From the NCBI RefSeq assembly GCF_030611305.1, contig NZ_JAUWQB010000016.1:1-50896 (forward strand): DNA of 50,896 bases. Direction: 5' to 3'. The notes beneath the pieces are model-generated. The model was given only the letters and a program-made list of their open reading frames with translations, was not told where the DNA came from and searched no databases. The translations under genes and the position numbers were made by a program. The DNA is from Desulfobacula sp. GTDB lineage: Bacteria > Desulfobacterota > Desulfobacteria > Desulfobacterales > Desulfobacteraceae. The stretch's first letter is position 1. Every line of letters starts with the position of its first letter. Below, in pieces: positions 41,397 through 49,047 of the stretch.

Positions 41397-42505
41397 TTGG
41401 AATACTATTTCACGGAGCTGAAGTAATTGATTCAGGGTGGGCAAAAAAAATCATAGATGCCATGGAAACCCTTGATGATGTGCGCTGTGTACTTGCAGGC
41501 ACCATGGGGCGCACTGCAGTTATTGACAGCGGACTTAAAAAATTTGAATTCTGGGGTAAAATGCCGGGTGAATCTCTTGGTAAACTTGCAACAGAGGCAG
41601 ACAATATTATTCTTGCAACTTCAAGCAAATCAGAGGAATCTGCCACGACTTTCGGAGGCATGGTTGTTAAACATGCAGATGTGGTAACTCCAGTTGTACA
41701 GGTTGAATGCAGTAATCCCTTTTATGTTGAATGGGTAGAAGGAATTTCCCCTGCAATCATAGATATGTTGAAAATAATGGGAATAAAGCAACAACCAGGC
41801 ATAGAAATAAAAGAATCTGTATGGGAATCTGATGGAAAAATATTCAGAAAAATGACAACTGCCAAACCCAACGACTTTATACTTGTAGATGGAATCATGG
41901 TTGGCAGAGCAGAAAAGGCCAAAATTATTTTTGTATGCAAAAACGGTCACATAATAGATATTCAGGGCTGCAAAATTAAACAACATGGAATTGAGAAACT
42001 GGATAGATTTGGCAATCTTGATATTAAAAAAGCCAAGCTTGCATCAACATTTTCAATACGCGGCACTGAAACCGTACCACGGATACAACCGGTAAAAGGC
42101 AGCGGGGTTTCATTTATTGACCATGCCGGAATGCATGTATATGATCTTGCTCACAATGTGGAAGGGGTTGTTACAGTGGGAGATGATACTACCACTGTGG
42201 TTGCAGATATCCTATACAGGAGTCAGATACCTGTTATAGGCATTATTGACGGAGACAGAGATACAATTCTTAAAAACCCTCATTACACGCCTGGTTCAGT
42301 ATTGTTTACTGTACCGGAAGACGATGAATTCGGCTTAAAAGTCTTTGATACCATTTTCCAAAACAATCAAAGGCTTGATGCAAAATTTGATGAAGTGCTT
42401 GCGCAGACCGAAAAGCTTGCAAAAGGAATTTTAATTGAAAAAAGAGTCTTATCTATGGATGGTAAAAGGATAGGAGTACCAGATAAAAGCCAAGCATTTT
42501 TTTAA
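41393..42505 (+). CDS. DUF2117-like protein, methanogen-type family, function unknown
   Basis: A 370-residue cytoplasmic protein. The N-terminal part (GILFHGAEVIDSGWAKKI, CVLAGTMGRTAVIDSGL, ATSSKSEESATTFGGMV) matches what I recall of DUF2117, described mainly from methanogenic archaea. It resembles a Rossmann-like or small-ligand-binding fold. The C-terminal half has a beta-rich segment and then VVTVGDDTTTVVADILYRSQIPVIGIIDGDRD, a possible nucleotide- or metal-binding loop. It is last in the importer B operon, coupled to the TPR protein by ATGA. Its link to a metal-chelate importer suggests a role in processing or sensing an imported cofactor; this is inference. Confidence 0.7.
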   Translation: MIGILFHGAEVIDSGWAKKIIDAMETLDDVRCVLAGTMGRTAVIDSGLKKFEFWGKMPGESLGKLATEADNIILATSSKSEESATTFGGMVVKHADVVTPVVQVECSNPFYVEWVEGISPAIIDMLKIMGIKQQPGIEIKESVWESDGKIFRKMTTAKPNDFILVDGIMVGRAEKAKIIFVCKNGHIIDIQGCKIKQHGIEKLDRFGNLDIKKAKLASTFSIRGTETVPRIQPVKGSGVSFIDHAGMHVYDLAHNVEGVVTVGDDTTTVVADILYRSQIPVIGIIDGDRDTILKNPHYTPGSVLFTVPEDDEFGLKVFDTIFQNNQRLDAKFDEVLAQTEKLAKGILIEKRVLSMDGKRIGVPDKSQAFF

Positions 42506-42506
42506 C

Positions 42507-42537
42507 CACGGTAAATTTGTTATAGTGAACAACTCCA
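42507..42537. repeat. Direct-repeat copy R flanking importer B
   Basis: CACGGTAAATTTGTT (42507-42521) identical to copy L, then a diverged tail ending AACTCCA. It begins two bases after the stop of the DUF2117-like gene. An AGCCAAGC/GCTTGGCT inverted pair (42488-42495 with 42544-42551) encloses it, which on the minus strand is followed by TTTT. Confidence 0.6.
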
Positions 42538-42592
42538 TGAGAGGCTTGGCTATTCCGAGTCATTTTCAAATAATCAAAGACAGCACGCGTGT

Positions 42593-42811
42593 TTAAAGGT
42601 AGTTGGCGCATTTTTTGAGCAACACTTTTTTATTACCAGGGCTGTAGAAACCTTTATCAAAGCTGCAACCTTTCAAATTAAAAAATTTATTTTGAGCTGA
42701 TTCAACCATTGATACCGCTATTTTGTCATCAGTTTCTTTTTCCATCACCCGGTGATGCAGGATCAGACCATACTGATCTTCCAAAATACAAACCCGCAAC
42801 CCTAATTGTGT
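42593..42811 (-). pseudogene. C-terminal remnant of an insertion-sequence transposase
   Basis: An open frame translating to QLGLRVCILEDQYGLILHH...MEKETDDKIAVSMVES and KGCSFDKGFYSPGNK, the middle of the catalytic domain of ISNCY-like transposases, about 70 residues long. The conserved N-terminal part, including the first catalytic Asp, is missing and the end stops early (CANYL). Upstream it runs straight into the end of the His-rich gene, so the insertion sequence was deleted from both sides. It marks a past mobile element at the right boundary of importer B. Confidence 0.7.
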
Positions 42812-43035
42812 GAATGATCATGGGCCTCATGATTCCTGTGATCATGATCATGAGGCCCATGTGTATCTGTATGATCATGGATTTTCTCTCCGTCATGGCT
42901 ATGGCTGTGTTCGTGGTCATGTGCATGGATATGGTGGTGAGGATGGTTATGTTCCTTACCATCGTGCTGATGGAGATGATCATGCTCATGGTCATGGTCG
43001 TGCTTGTGACTGTGCTTGTTGAGGTTGACTTCCAT
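42802..43035 (-). CDS. Histidine-rich metal-binding protein
   Basis: A 77-residue protein. After MEVNLNK it is almost wholly His/Asp/Glu/Gly (KHDHDHEHDHLHQHDG, HNHPHHHIHAHDHEHSHSH), with more than 30 His. Such tails bind Ni, Co or Zn with high capacity (compare Hpn, SlyD or HypB His-tracts). The ATG at 43035 follows AAGGAG at the right distance; an earlier in-frame ATG at 43065 lacks one. The stop codon lies at the junction with the transposase remnant, so the original C-terminus may have been changed. Probably a metal store or buffer for the surrounding uptake systems, which is inference. Confidence 0.75.
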   Translation of the reverse strand: MEVNLNKHSHKHDHDHEHDHLHQHDGKEHNHPHHHIHAHDHEHSHSHDGEKIHDHTDTHGPHDHDHRNHEAHDHSHN

Positions 43036-43143
43036 TGTATGTCTCCTTTTTATTAAAAATTTCAATAAACAAAAACTTTTGCGTTTCAGAGTGTGATAAT
43101 GGGATCAACTATTTTTTAAGTATAATTGCGTTACTCATGAAAA

Positions 43144-43386
43144 TCAATTTTTAATTTGAGTTATGACAGCAGCTTCCAAATCGTCCAGAAGCCTTTTCAG
43201 GTCAAAACCATAAATAGCCGACACACTGTGAATGGTTTCAAAAAGTGACTTGCAGCAAATGCACTCTCCTGCAAGCAGGTCGTATTTCTTAAATACCGGC
43301 AGGGTTTCCTTATATGCTGCCACAACATCAAGGACTGTCATTTCCGGATTGATGAGTTGCCGGCCACCATTTTTCTTATTGCACAT
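43144..43386 (-). CDS. DUF1858/ScdA-N-like small protein
   Basis: An 80-residue helical protein with INPEMTVLDVVAAYKETLPVFKKYDLLAG...CCKSLFETIHSVSAIYG-FDLKRLLDDL, the 'TVxDVVxxxPETxxVFxxxG..CC..TLxEAA' pattern of DUF1858/DUF542 (ScdA N-terminal) domains. A CICC cysteine cluster sits at the end of the first helical pair. These domains are linked to Fe-S or NO/sulfur chemistry in anaerobes. The start overlaps the end of the upstream kinase-like gene by 11 bp, so it belongs to the selenium-type cluster. Confidence 0.75.
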   Translation of the reverse strand: MCNKKNGGRQLINPEMTVLDVVAAYKETLPVFKKYDLLAGECICCKSLFETIHSVSAIYGFDLKRLLDDLEAAVITQIKN

Positions 43387-44245
43387 TATACTCCTTTAAT
43401 ACCTTTTCCAGAGCCCGAGGGATATGCGAGATAATTTCGCAAACCTGAGTGGCAGGGGTCGGTTTGGCATTAAATCCGGCAACCCGGTTAACTTTTGCTG
43501 CAATTTTTGCTGCTTTTGAAATTGGTATTCCTGTCCCTGCAAGGGCAGTGACAATGCCGGTAATTGTATCCCCCGTCCCTCCCATGGCTTCCATGGCTTC
43601 GACTATTGGGTTGTCTACAGAAAAAATGACACCACTTTTATCTGCAATATAGTCTGTTGCCCCTTTTACGAGCAAATTTTTTGCTGCATTTCCATGCAGG
43701 TACGCCCGGCTGATAAGATCAGGAACCTTATTGTCATCGTGTAAGATAAACCCCCGGGTGTAAAATGGGTGTGGTGCGGTTTCATCAGCAAGAAACGAAA
43801 GCTCTCCCACATCCGGTGTAAAAAGGTCATAAGATTGAGCCTGACCGCTCATCTTGGCAGCATACATAAAACCGGCGTCTGCTATCAATACTGGTTTTTT
43901 TTTCAAATCATTCAGCATGAACAGAATCCGGTTATGCCAGTCTACATCCGGCTGAAGGTAATGGAATACAATGGTATGGAAATCAATTTGAGACCTGTTT
44001 TCAACCAGGTATTGATACAGGTCGCGGCTGCCGTCGCCAAGTCCGATATCCCCTGCAATAAACCCGGTTATATCCTTTGGACCCAATACCTTCAGAGTAT
44101 TGACCATAGCGCCTAAAAGCGCCGGGGTTCCCCGGTTCACCTGGACATATCTGCCATCAATTCTGAGCCTGTTTTCAACCATATCCACTTTGCCAATAGT
44201 CAGGGGAAAATCCGGGTCCGGTACTGTGCCTACCACTGCGAGCAT
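43376..44245 (-). CDS. Ribokinase-fold protein (sugar kinase/NAD(P)H-hydrate dehydratase-like)
   Basis: A 289-residue protein. The C-terminal motif MGGTGDTITGIVTALAGTG is the anion-hole/catalytic Asp motif of the ribokinase superfamily, here closest in form to the ADP-dependent NAD(P)H-hydrate dehydratase (YjeF C-terminal) and ThiD-like branches. Upstream elements are FIAGDIGLGDGSRDLYQYL, ADAGFMYAAKMSG, and LLVKGATDYIADKSG. It lacks the YjeF epimerase domain. Its start overlaps the DUF3343 gene by 16 bp, and it lies in the yedE cluster, so a role in selenium or sulfur carrier metabolism is suspected; the substrate is unknown. Confidence 0.7.
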   Translation of the reverse strand: MLAVVGTVPDPDFPLTIGKVDMVENRLRIDGRYVQVNRGTPALLGAMVNTLKVLGPKDITGFIAGDIGLGDGSRDLYQYLVENRSQIDFHTIVFHYLQPDVDWHNRILFMLNDLKKKPVLIADAGFMYAAKMSGQAQSYDLFTPDVGELSFLADETAPHPFYTRGFILHDDNKVPDLISRAYLHGNAAKNLLVKGATDYIADKSGVIFSVDNPIVEAMEAMGGTGDTITGIVTALAGTGIPISKAAKIAAKVNRVAGFNAKPTPATQVCEIISHIPRALEKVLKEYNVQ

Positions 44246-44778
44246 TTTTTCTGCATCTCCTTAAAAGCAAGTCCAAGGGCATAGCCACAGAGGGTATGCC
44301 CGATGTCCAGGGGATTGGGAGCCTGTGCCATGGTTTTGCCCACAAGCATGAAAGCAAGATACGGCACATCCGGGCAACCGCCTCCGGAAACATTGACGAT
44401 CAATTGGGTACTTTTTTCAACAGTGATTTTCATATTGGCAGCCCTGATCATGAGAAACTCTCCAAAATCTTTTATCTGAAAAAGGTCTACCGGCTGGAGC
44501 AATGGATCGGTTACAGGAACCGTCTCAATCGGCGGGATCCCTTCCTTTTCAAGGAGCCGCAGGATATTGAGTTCCTGGATCAAAGGAAACTCAATCACGA
44601 GATCACACCCGCTTTGAATCTCCGGCGGCGGACCCATTACCCTGATTTCCCAGTCATTTCCCAGTAAAACTTTTTGGGCAGCAATGACTTCGCTTGTATT
44701 TTCAAACACAAGGATACCCAGTTCTGCCCGGGAAAGATGATGCTGTTTTTTTTCTTTGAATAGTTTAAATTTAAACAA
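44230..44778 (-). CDS. DUF3343-type protein of the selenium cluster
   Basis: A 182-residue protein. The N-terminal half (LGILVFENTSEVIAAQKVLL, IRVMGPPPEIQSGCDLVIEF) matches DUF3343, a small carrier-like domain often fused or linked to TusA/YedF. The C-terminal half has VNVSGGGCPDVPYLAFMLVG, with a Cys in a glycine turn that might bear sulfur or selenium, and ends in GHTLCGYALGLAFKEM. The domain order suggests a two-part carrier or transferase. The gene is in tight order with the TusA-like gene (15 bp) and the kinase-like gene (overlap). Confidence 0.7.
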   Translation of the reverse strand: MFKFKLFKEKKQHHLSRAELGILVFENTSEVIAAQKVLLGNDWEIRVMGPPPEIQSGCDLVIEFPLIQELNILRLLEKEGIPPIETVPVTDPLLQPVDLFQIKDFGEFLMIRAANMKITVEKSTQLIVNVSGGGCPDVPYLAFMLVGKTMAQAPNPLDIGHTLCGYALGLAFKEMQKKCSQW

Positions 44779-44793
44779 AATGCCCTTACGCCA

Positions 44794-45012
44794 TTAATCT
44801 TTTACAATTGTAATTTGGTATTCATCACCTTGCTGCCGAATATCAGTGACATTGTATTTTTTGCTTTCCGCAGCCCTTGAGACATTCTCTTTTGAAGCAT
44901 CCGTATCCACAAGCATAATTATCTCTTTTTCATTGCCTGATTTAATGGCTTCCATAAACATTAACACTGGCTGAGGGCATGAAAACCCTCTTGCATCAAT
45001 CGTTATACTCAC
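44794..45012 (-). CDS. TusA/YedF-like sulfur (selenium) carrier
   Basis: A 72-residue TusA-family protein with the CPxP motif in ARGFSCPQPVLMFMEAI (Cys near 12), the persulfide- or perselenide-bearing residue, and the typical small two-layer fold (IIMLVDTDASKENVSRAAE). Beside yedE it matches the TusA domain of the selenium-metabolism protein YedF. It starts two bases after yedE. The genomic pairing is known from many selenium-using anaerobes; the biochemical role is not settled. Confidence 0.88.
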   Translation of the reverse strand: MSITIDARGFSCPQPVLMFMEAIKSGNEKEIIMLVDTDASKENVSRAAESKKYNVTDIRQQGDEYQITIVKD

Positions 45013-45014
45013 GG

Positions 45015-46109
45015 CTATACTCCTTTGATATTTTTTCTCATTGTAAATCCGATAAACAGGCAGACGATAAGCCCGACTGCTACAGCAGCAATTCCATGGG
45101 GGCCAACACCTTTAGGAGAACTGGCCAGTCCGAAATTATGAGCAATGGCAGCCCCCATAATCATTCCCAGAACAAAGACGGCGGCATCACCATCCCCTTC
45201 ACCCGAAAGAAACAGCTGACGTCCGGGGCATCCTCCTGCCAGGGCAAAGGCAAGGCCTGCAAGCACCATCCCTGCAAAATTCCAGACCTGCATAGTATGG
45301 GCAACCGGCTGCCCTTCAAACCCGGGATTAAACTGACCCAGAACAAAATTTGTAACAAATGCAAATAGTACAAGAGAAATCAATCCTGTTAACAGATGAA
45401 TATGGCGAAATAAAATCAGATCCCGAAAAGCGCCCATGGTGCAGAATCGGCTTCTCTGGGCTGCAAAACCTACCACAAGTCCGATCACAAGGGATATAAA
45501 TAATGGTGCATGCATGGCCCCGGGACCTTTAAGGCTGTATAACAAAACCCCGCTTTTATTTTCTCCTGCCACCTGGGGGTAAAGAAACATCAGGCATAAA
45601 AAACCCAGCATGATAAGTGGGAAAATCAGGCCGACACTTTTATGGGTTGCCTGGCTTCTGCCCAGGTTGTACCCGTTTTTTAAAAAAAGAACACCGATCC
45701 AGATCCCCCCTGCCAGTCCCAGCAGGCCAATAATGGCATTGCCATCCCCACCGGCAAGGCGAAGCAGGGCACGCCAGGGACAGCCTAAAAAAACCAGGGC
45801 CCCGATCATGGCAAAAACACCCAGAACAAACCTGGCAATGGGTGCAGATCCGCTACGGGGTTTAAATTCCTTAAAACTTAACGCAGCAATTAAAGAGCCT
45901 AAAACAAAGCCAATAATCTCCGGACGCATATATTGCACCACGCCTGCCCTGTGAAGTCCTAAGGCTCCTGCTATATCCCTTTCAAAGCATGCCACACAGA
46001 TCCCCATGTTTCCCGGGTTCCCCATTTTTTGCAAAACCCCTGCTAAAATACCGATAACCGCGCCAACACAAATAATACCCCATCGGCCGGCAAAAAAATT
46101 CTTAACCAT
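45015..46109 (-). CDS. yedE: YedE-type selenium/sulfur membrane transporter
   Basis: A 364-residue membrane protein of the YeeE/YedE family with about ten helices. It has the family's paired cysteine segments: GNMGICVACFERDIAGALGLH (read here as the CVAC motif near residue 38), FLGCPWRALLRLAGGDGNA, QRSRFCTMGAFRD and AGGCPGRQLFLSGEGDGDA. These repeats carry the substrate-conducting Cys residues seen in thiosulfate/selenium transporters. It is first in the cluster yedE-tusA-DUF3343-kinase-DUF1858. AAAAGGATG precedes the ATG. Selenium is favoured over thiosulfate because of the N-terminal CVAC form typical of the selenium-associated clade. Confidence 0.88.
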   Translation of the reverse strand: MVKNFFAGRWGIICVGAVIGILAGVLQKMGNPGNMGICVACFERDIAGALGLHRAGVVQYMRPEIIGFVLGSLIAALSFKEFKPRSGSAPIARFVLGVFAMIGALVFLGCPWRALLRLAGGDGNAIIGLLGLAGGIWIGVLFLKNGYNLGRSQATHKSVGLIFPLIMLGFLCLMFLYPQVAGENKSGVLLYSLKGPGAMHAPLFISLVIGLVVGFAAQRSRFCTMGAFRDLILFRHIHLLTGLISLVLFAFVTNFVLGQFNPGFEGQPVAHTMQVWNFAGMVLAGLAFALAGGCPGRQLFLSGEGDGDAAVFVLGMIMGAAIAHNFGLASSPKGVGPHGIAAVAVGLIVCLFIGFTMRKNIKGV

Positions 46110-46299
46110 ATTATTTCATCCTTTTAAAAATATTTAGTATAATTCAACTCACTACTCGCTTGGGCATCTTTCCCACAGGTTGTTTGGAAAGTCCAATTGA
46201 TAATTAATATATAAAAACCGGCTTCCATAGAAGAAGTCAATACAGCTATGATATTTCTGTTTTTAACAGGACTTTAATTCGACATCCTTTTTTCATCAG
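46110..46299. other. Upstream region of yedE; no gene seen
   Basis: AT-rich spacer. On the minus strand CTTTCC...GGGAAAG (about 46167-46192) can form a small leader hairpin upstream of yedE. No convincing promoter or open frame was found. Confidence 0.4.
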
Positions 46300-46416
46300 T
46301 TAAATCCGGGCTCTGGTTTTTCTTTCTTCTTCATTGTAAGTATGGCAGGCCTGCCAGGTGAGATCCACCACATTGGCTCTGGATTCTTCAAGGATTTTGA
46401 GGTAAGATCGGTTCAT
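46300..46416 (-). CDS. Possible 38-residue small protein after tonB
   Basis: An ATG-initiated frame of 38 codons translating to MNRSYLKILEESRANVVDL and TWQACHTYNEEERKTRARI. The composition (few rare residues, one Cys/His pair, amphipathic helix) is protein-like, and it lies 18 bp after the tonB stop on the same strand. No ribosome site is evident, and I know no family. It could be a genuine small component of the TonB/ABC operon or a chance frame. Confidence 0.35.
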   Translation of the reverse strand: MNRSYLKILEESRANVVDLTWQACHTYNEEERKTRARI

Positions 46417-46434
46417 CGTGTCAAATATACTTTG

Positions 46435-47187
46435 TCAGTTAAATTCAAATTTTACAGGAATTTTAACCCACATTGCTTCAGGCACGCCATTTTTTTTACC
46501 TGGTTCAAAGAGCCAGTTTTTAACAGTTTTGAAAGCCTGGTTATCAAGGGATTTATACCCGCTGGACTTAAAAATCTTTAAAGAGTTAACTTTACCTTTT
46601 TCTGAAACCAGCACAATTAGTTCGACTGTTCCCACGTAGCCTCTTTTTTTAGCGATAACAGGATAAACAGGCAAAGGGTTTTTCTTGTAAAGCGGTTTTG
46701 CAAATTCAATATAGGCCTCTTGCTGTTTGATATTTTCTTTTTTTCGAGGAATTGTTTTTTTAAAGGTTGCAGGCTGCACTTGAAAATTTTGCTTTTTGAC
46801 CGCTTTGATCGGCTTTGCTTCAACCACTTTAACAGGATTCGATTCTTTCTCTATCACTTCTTTTTGTTTTACCTTTTTTTCAGGCTTAGCCAGATCTTTT
46901 TTCTTAAGAATATTATTGGTTTTCTTTTTCGGGGTAATAGATATGGTTTTTTTGGGATTTGGTATGATTTTTTCTATTTTGTTTATTGAATGGGTTTCTT
47001 TTACAGGTTTATCTGGTTTAAGAGATGTTTTTTCTATTATAGGCTGTCTATGGGAGAGGGTGACCAAAACCGGTTTGATTTTGGGGGGTAAAATTTCATT
47101 ATTTTTTTTTATTACCGAAGGAACTAATACCATAAGAGCAATATGGAAGCATAGGGCAATTAAGGCAGATAGTATAATACGGCTCAT
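46435..47187 (-). CDS. tonB: TonB protein (system 2)
   Basis: A 250-residue TonB. The N-terminal anchor (LSALIALCFHIALMVLVPSV) is followed by a long periplasmic linker rich in Lys/Pro (about 30-165), then the TonB C-terminal domain: KNPLPVYPVIAKKRGYVGTVELIVLV, GKVNSLKIFKSSGYKSLDNQAF and VKNWLFEPGKKNGVPEAMWVKIPVKF (each quoted as a fragment of the family pattern). It starts within the exbD stop (ATGA). Unlike TonB 1, it has the classical charged linker. It probably serves the receptor of importer C, which would lie beyond the window or elsewhere. Confidence 0.92.
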   Translation of the reverse strand: MSRIILSALIALCFHIALMVLVPSVIKKNNEILPPKIKPVLVTLSHRQPIIEKTSLKPDKPVKETHSINKIEKIIPNPKKTISITPKKKTNNILKKKDLAKPEKKVKQKEVIEKESNPVKVVEAKPIKAVKKQNFQVQPATFKKTIPRKKENIKQQEAYIEFAKPLYKKNPLPVYPVIAKKRGYVGTVELIVLVSEKGKVNSLKIFKSSGYKSLDNQAFKTVKNWLFEPGKKNGVPEAMWVKIPVKFEFN

Positions 47188-47600
47188 TTTGAAATTTGAT
47201 CTTCAGGGTCAGCCTGCAGAGAAATTTGATTCAATCCGGCCTGTCTGATTCTGTCTAAAACTTTAAAAAGATGTTGATAGGAAATACTTTTATCTGCAAA
47301 AAGAAGAACGTTTGTTTTTTCTTCTTTTTTTGCCTTCTGTTCAAGAATCCGGGTTAAATGTTCCAGGTCAACCAGCTCTTTGTTGACAAAGATTAAGTAG
47401 TCTTTATTTATGGTAACTGACAGAATTGTATCTTTTTCAGAGTTACCAACAGAGGATTCAGGCAGAGTGACGGGCATGCCTTTGTGCACGGCCATGGACA
47501 GCATGGTATAGATAAACACAACCAGAAGAAGGAAAACAACATCAATCAAAGGCAGCATTTCGATCCTGGGTTTATTATTTTCAGGTAAGCGTATTTTCAT
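47184..47600 (-). CDS. exbD: ExbD/TolR-type subunit (TonB system 2)
   Basis: A 138-residue ExbD. A single helix has the essential Asp (IEMLPLIDVVFLLLVVFIYT, Asp near 22), then the periplasmic part with MPVTLPESSVGN and VLLFADKSISYQHLFKVLD. Overlaps exbB and tonB by four bases each (ATGA), so the three are translationally coupled. Confidence 0.93.
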   Translation of the reverse strand: MKIRLPENNKPRIEMLPLIDVVFLLLVVFIYTMLSMAVHKGMPVTLPESSVGNSEKDTILSVTINKDYLIFVNKELVDLEHLTRILEQKAKKEEKTNVLLFADKSISYQHLFKVLDRIRQAGLNQISLQADPEDQISK

Positions 47601-48229
47601 TTTTTGCTTCTAAGATGATTGTTTTTTTCAAGCAGGATCTGTTCATAAACAATTTCAAAGCTGGTGGCATATTTTTCCATAATTCCTGCTGCATGCTTGG
47701 TTCTTGCGTTAAAGTAGTTGTAGGGAAAAACGGTTATGATGGAAATAGATAAGCCTGTTGCAGTTGTTATCAGGGCCTGGGCAATACCTGCCGTTACAGC
47801 CTGGGGGTTTTCAATCCCTGATGTTCCCAGCATGTCAAAGGAATTGATGATGCCCATAACAGTACCCAGTATGCCCATAAGCGGGGCAACGGTTATCATG
47901 GTATCCAAAACTCCCATAAATCTTTGCATCCCATTGATTTCGTCTGCGGCTGATGATTCCATGGCCTTGATCAGGGAATATTCACGATGAAGGATCCCGC
48001 TTATAATCATTCTGATGACATAATTGTGTGAGCCCGATGCCTTTTGGCGGACAAGATCCCACTCCCCTTTCCCTGTAAGCTTTAAAACTTCATCTAAAAG
48101 TTTTTGATTTCTCTGCATACCAATCTCAATCCAGAAAAATGTCCGCTCAATGATAATGGTCAGAGAAATAATGGAGCACAACAGCAAAGGATACATGATG
48201 GGCCCACCATTATTAAATATTTCAATCAT
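47597..48229 (-). CDS. exbB: ExbB/TolQ-type proton channel subunit (TonB system 2)
   Basis: A 210-residue MotA/TolQ/ExbB protein: MYPLLLCSIISLTIIIERTF as first helix, VAPLMGILGTVMGIINSFD as second, and ALITTATGLSISIITVFPYNYF as third. It is shorter in its cytoplasmic loop than E. coli ExbB. It begins in the stop codon of the ABC ATPase gene (ATGA), an unusual direct coupling of an inner-membrane importer with its outer-membrane energiser. Confidence 0.93.
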   Translation of the reverse strand: MIEIFNNGGPIMYPLLLCSIISLTIIIERTFFWIEIGMQRNQKLLDEVLKLTGKGEWDLVRQKASGSHNYVIRMIISGILHREYSLIKAMESSAADEINGMQRFMGVLDTMITVAPLMGILGTVMGIINSFDMLGTSGIENPQAVTAGIAQALITTATGLSISIITVFPYNYFNARTKHAAGIMEKYATSFEIVYEQILLEKNNHLRSKK

Positions 48230-49047
48230 AAGATAGGATTCTCCTTTTGATTTAAAGCATTTTGGCTAACAAGAAAAAGACAGGGTCTTTTTGACACAGG
48301 GTTTTTTTGAATTTTTACTGTTGTTTGGTAAACTTCCTGGATTGATTCTTCCGACAGGACCTGTTCACAAGTCCCGGTTTGATAAATGGTTCCATTTTTT
48401 CCATTGAGCAAAACAAGCCTGTCAGAATATTCTGCTGCCAGGTTTAAATCGTGAATCACCATCAGTACAGAGATAGAGAGCGTTGTTTTAAGAGAGCTTA
48501 TCAATTCAAGAATTTGAATCTGGTGCGTTATATCAAGATGAGATGTCGGTTCATCAAGGATCAGAAGCATGGGTTCCTGGGTTAAAGCCCTGGCAATGGC
48601 TGCGAGTTGTCTTTCCCCTCCGCTTATTTCATTGATGGGGGCGTGCGCAAGTTTTAAAATACCGGTCAGCTCCATATATTTATGGGCCAGAGCAATGTCT
48701 TTGGCAGTTTCAAAGAATTGATATTTTTTAAAAAAAGGAAGCCTTCCTAAAAGGACATATTCTTCAACACTCATGGAAACAGGTTCAGAGGATTGCATGA
48801 CAACTGCAATATGCCTGGCCAATTGCTTGTTTGACATGGTTTGAATATTTTTACCTTTTATATAAATATTTCCTTTTTCAGGCTTGTTTATCTTTGAAAT
48901 GATTTTTATCAGGGTTGTTTTCCCACAGCCATTAGGGCCGATGATTGAAATGAATTCACCCGGATCTGTTGAAAAACTTATATCTTTTAGTACATTTTTT
49001 TCGTGGTATTTGAAGCTGAGGTTATCAATGAAGAGAATCTGGTTCAT
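48226..49047 (-). CDS. ABC importer ATPase (importer C)
   Basis: A 273-residue FecE/BtuD-type ATPase: Walker A GPNGCGKTTLIK near 37, Q-loop AVVMQSSEP, signature ISGGERQLAAIARAL, Walker B LLILDEPTSHLD and switch His in VIHDLNLAA. The C-terminal VLSEESIQEVYQTTV is typical. The ATG overlaps the permease stop by four bases. Closest in motif form to the importer A ATPase (both ISGGERQL). Confidence 0.93.
   Translation of the reverse strand: MNQILFIDNLSFKYHEKNVLKDISFSTDPGEFISIIGPNGCGKTTLIKIISKINKPEKGNIYIKGKNIQTMSNKQLARHIAVVMQSSEPVSMSVEEYVLLGRLPFFKKYQFFETAKDIALAHKYMELTGILKLAHAPINEISGGERQLAAIARALTQEPMLLILDEPTSHLDITHQIQILELISSLKTTLSISVLMVIHDLNLAAEYSDRLVLLNGKNGTIYQTGTCEQVLSEESIQEVYQTTVKIQKNPVSKRPCLFLVSQNALNQKENPIL

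Noticed and set aside
42828-42860. GGGCCTCATGAT/ATCATGAGGCCC hairpin as a regulatory site
   Set aside because: It lies within the coding region of the His-rich protein and follows from repeated His/Asp codons.
42810-43056. Plus-strand open frames opposite the His-rich gene
   Set aside because: They are low-complexity mirror translations of the CAT/CAC/GAT repeats and have no ribosome sites.
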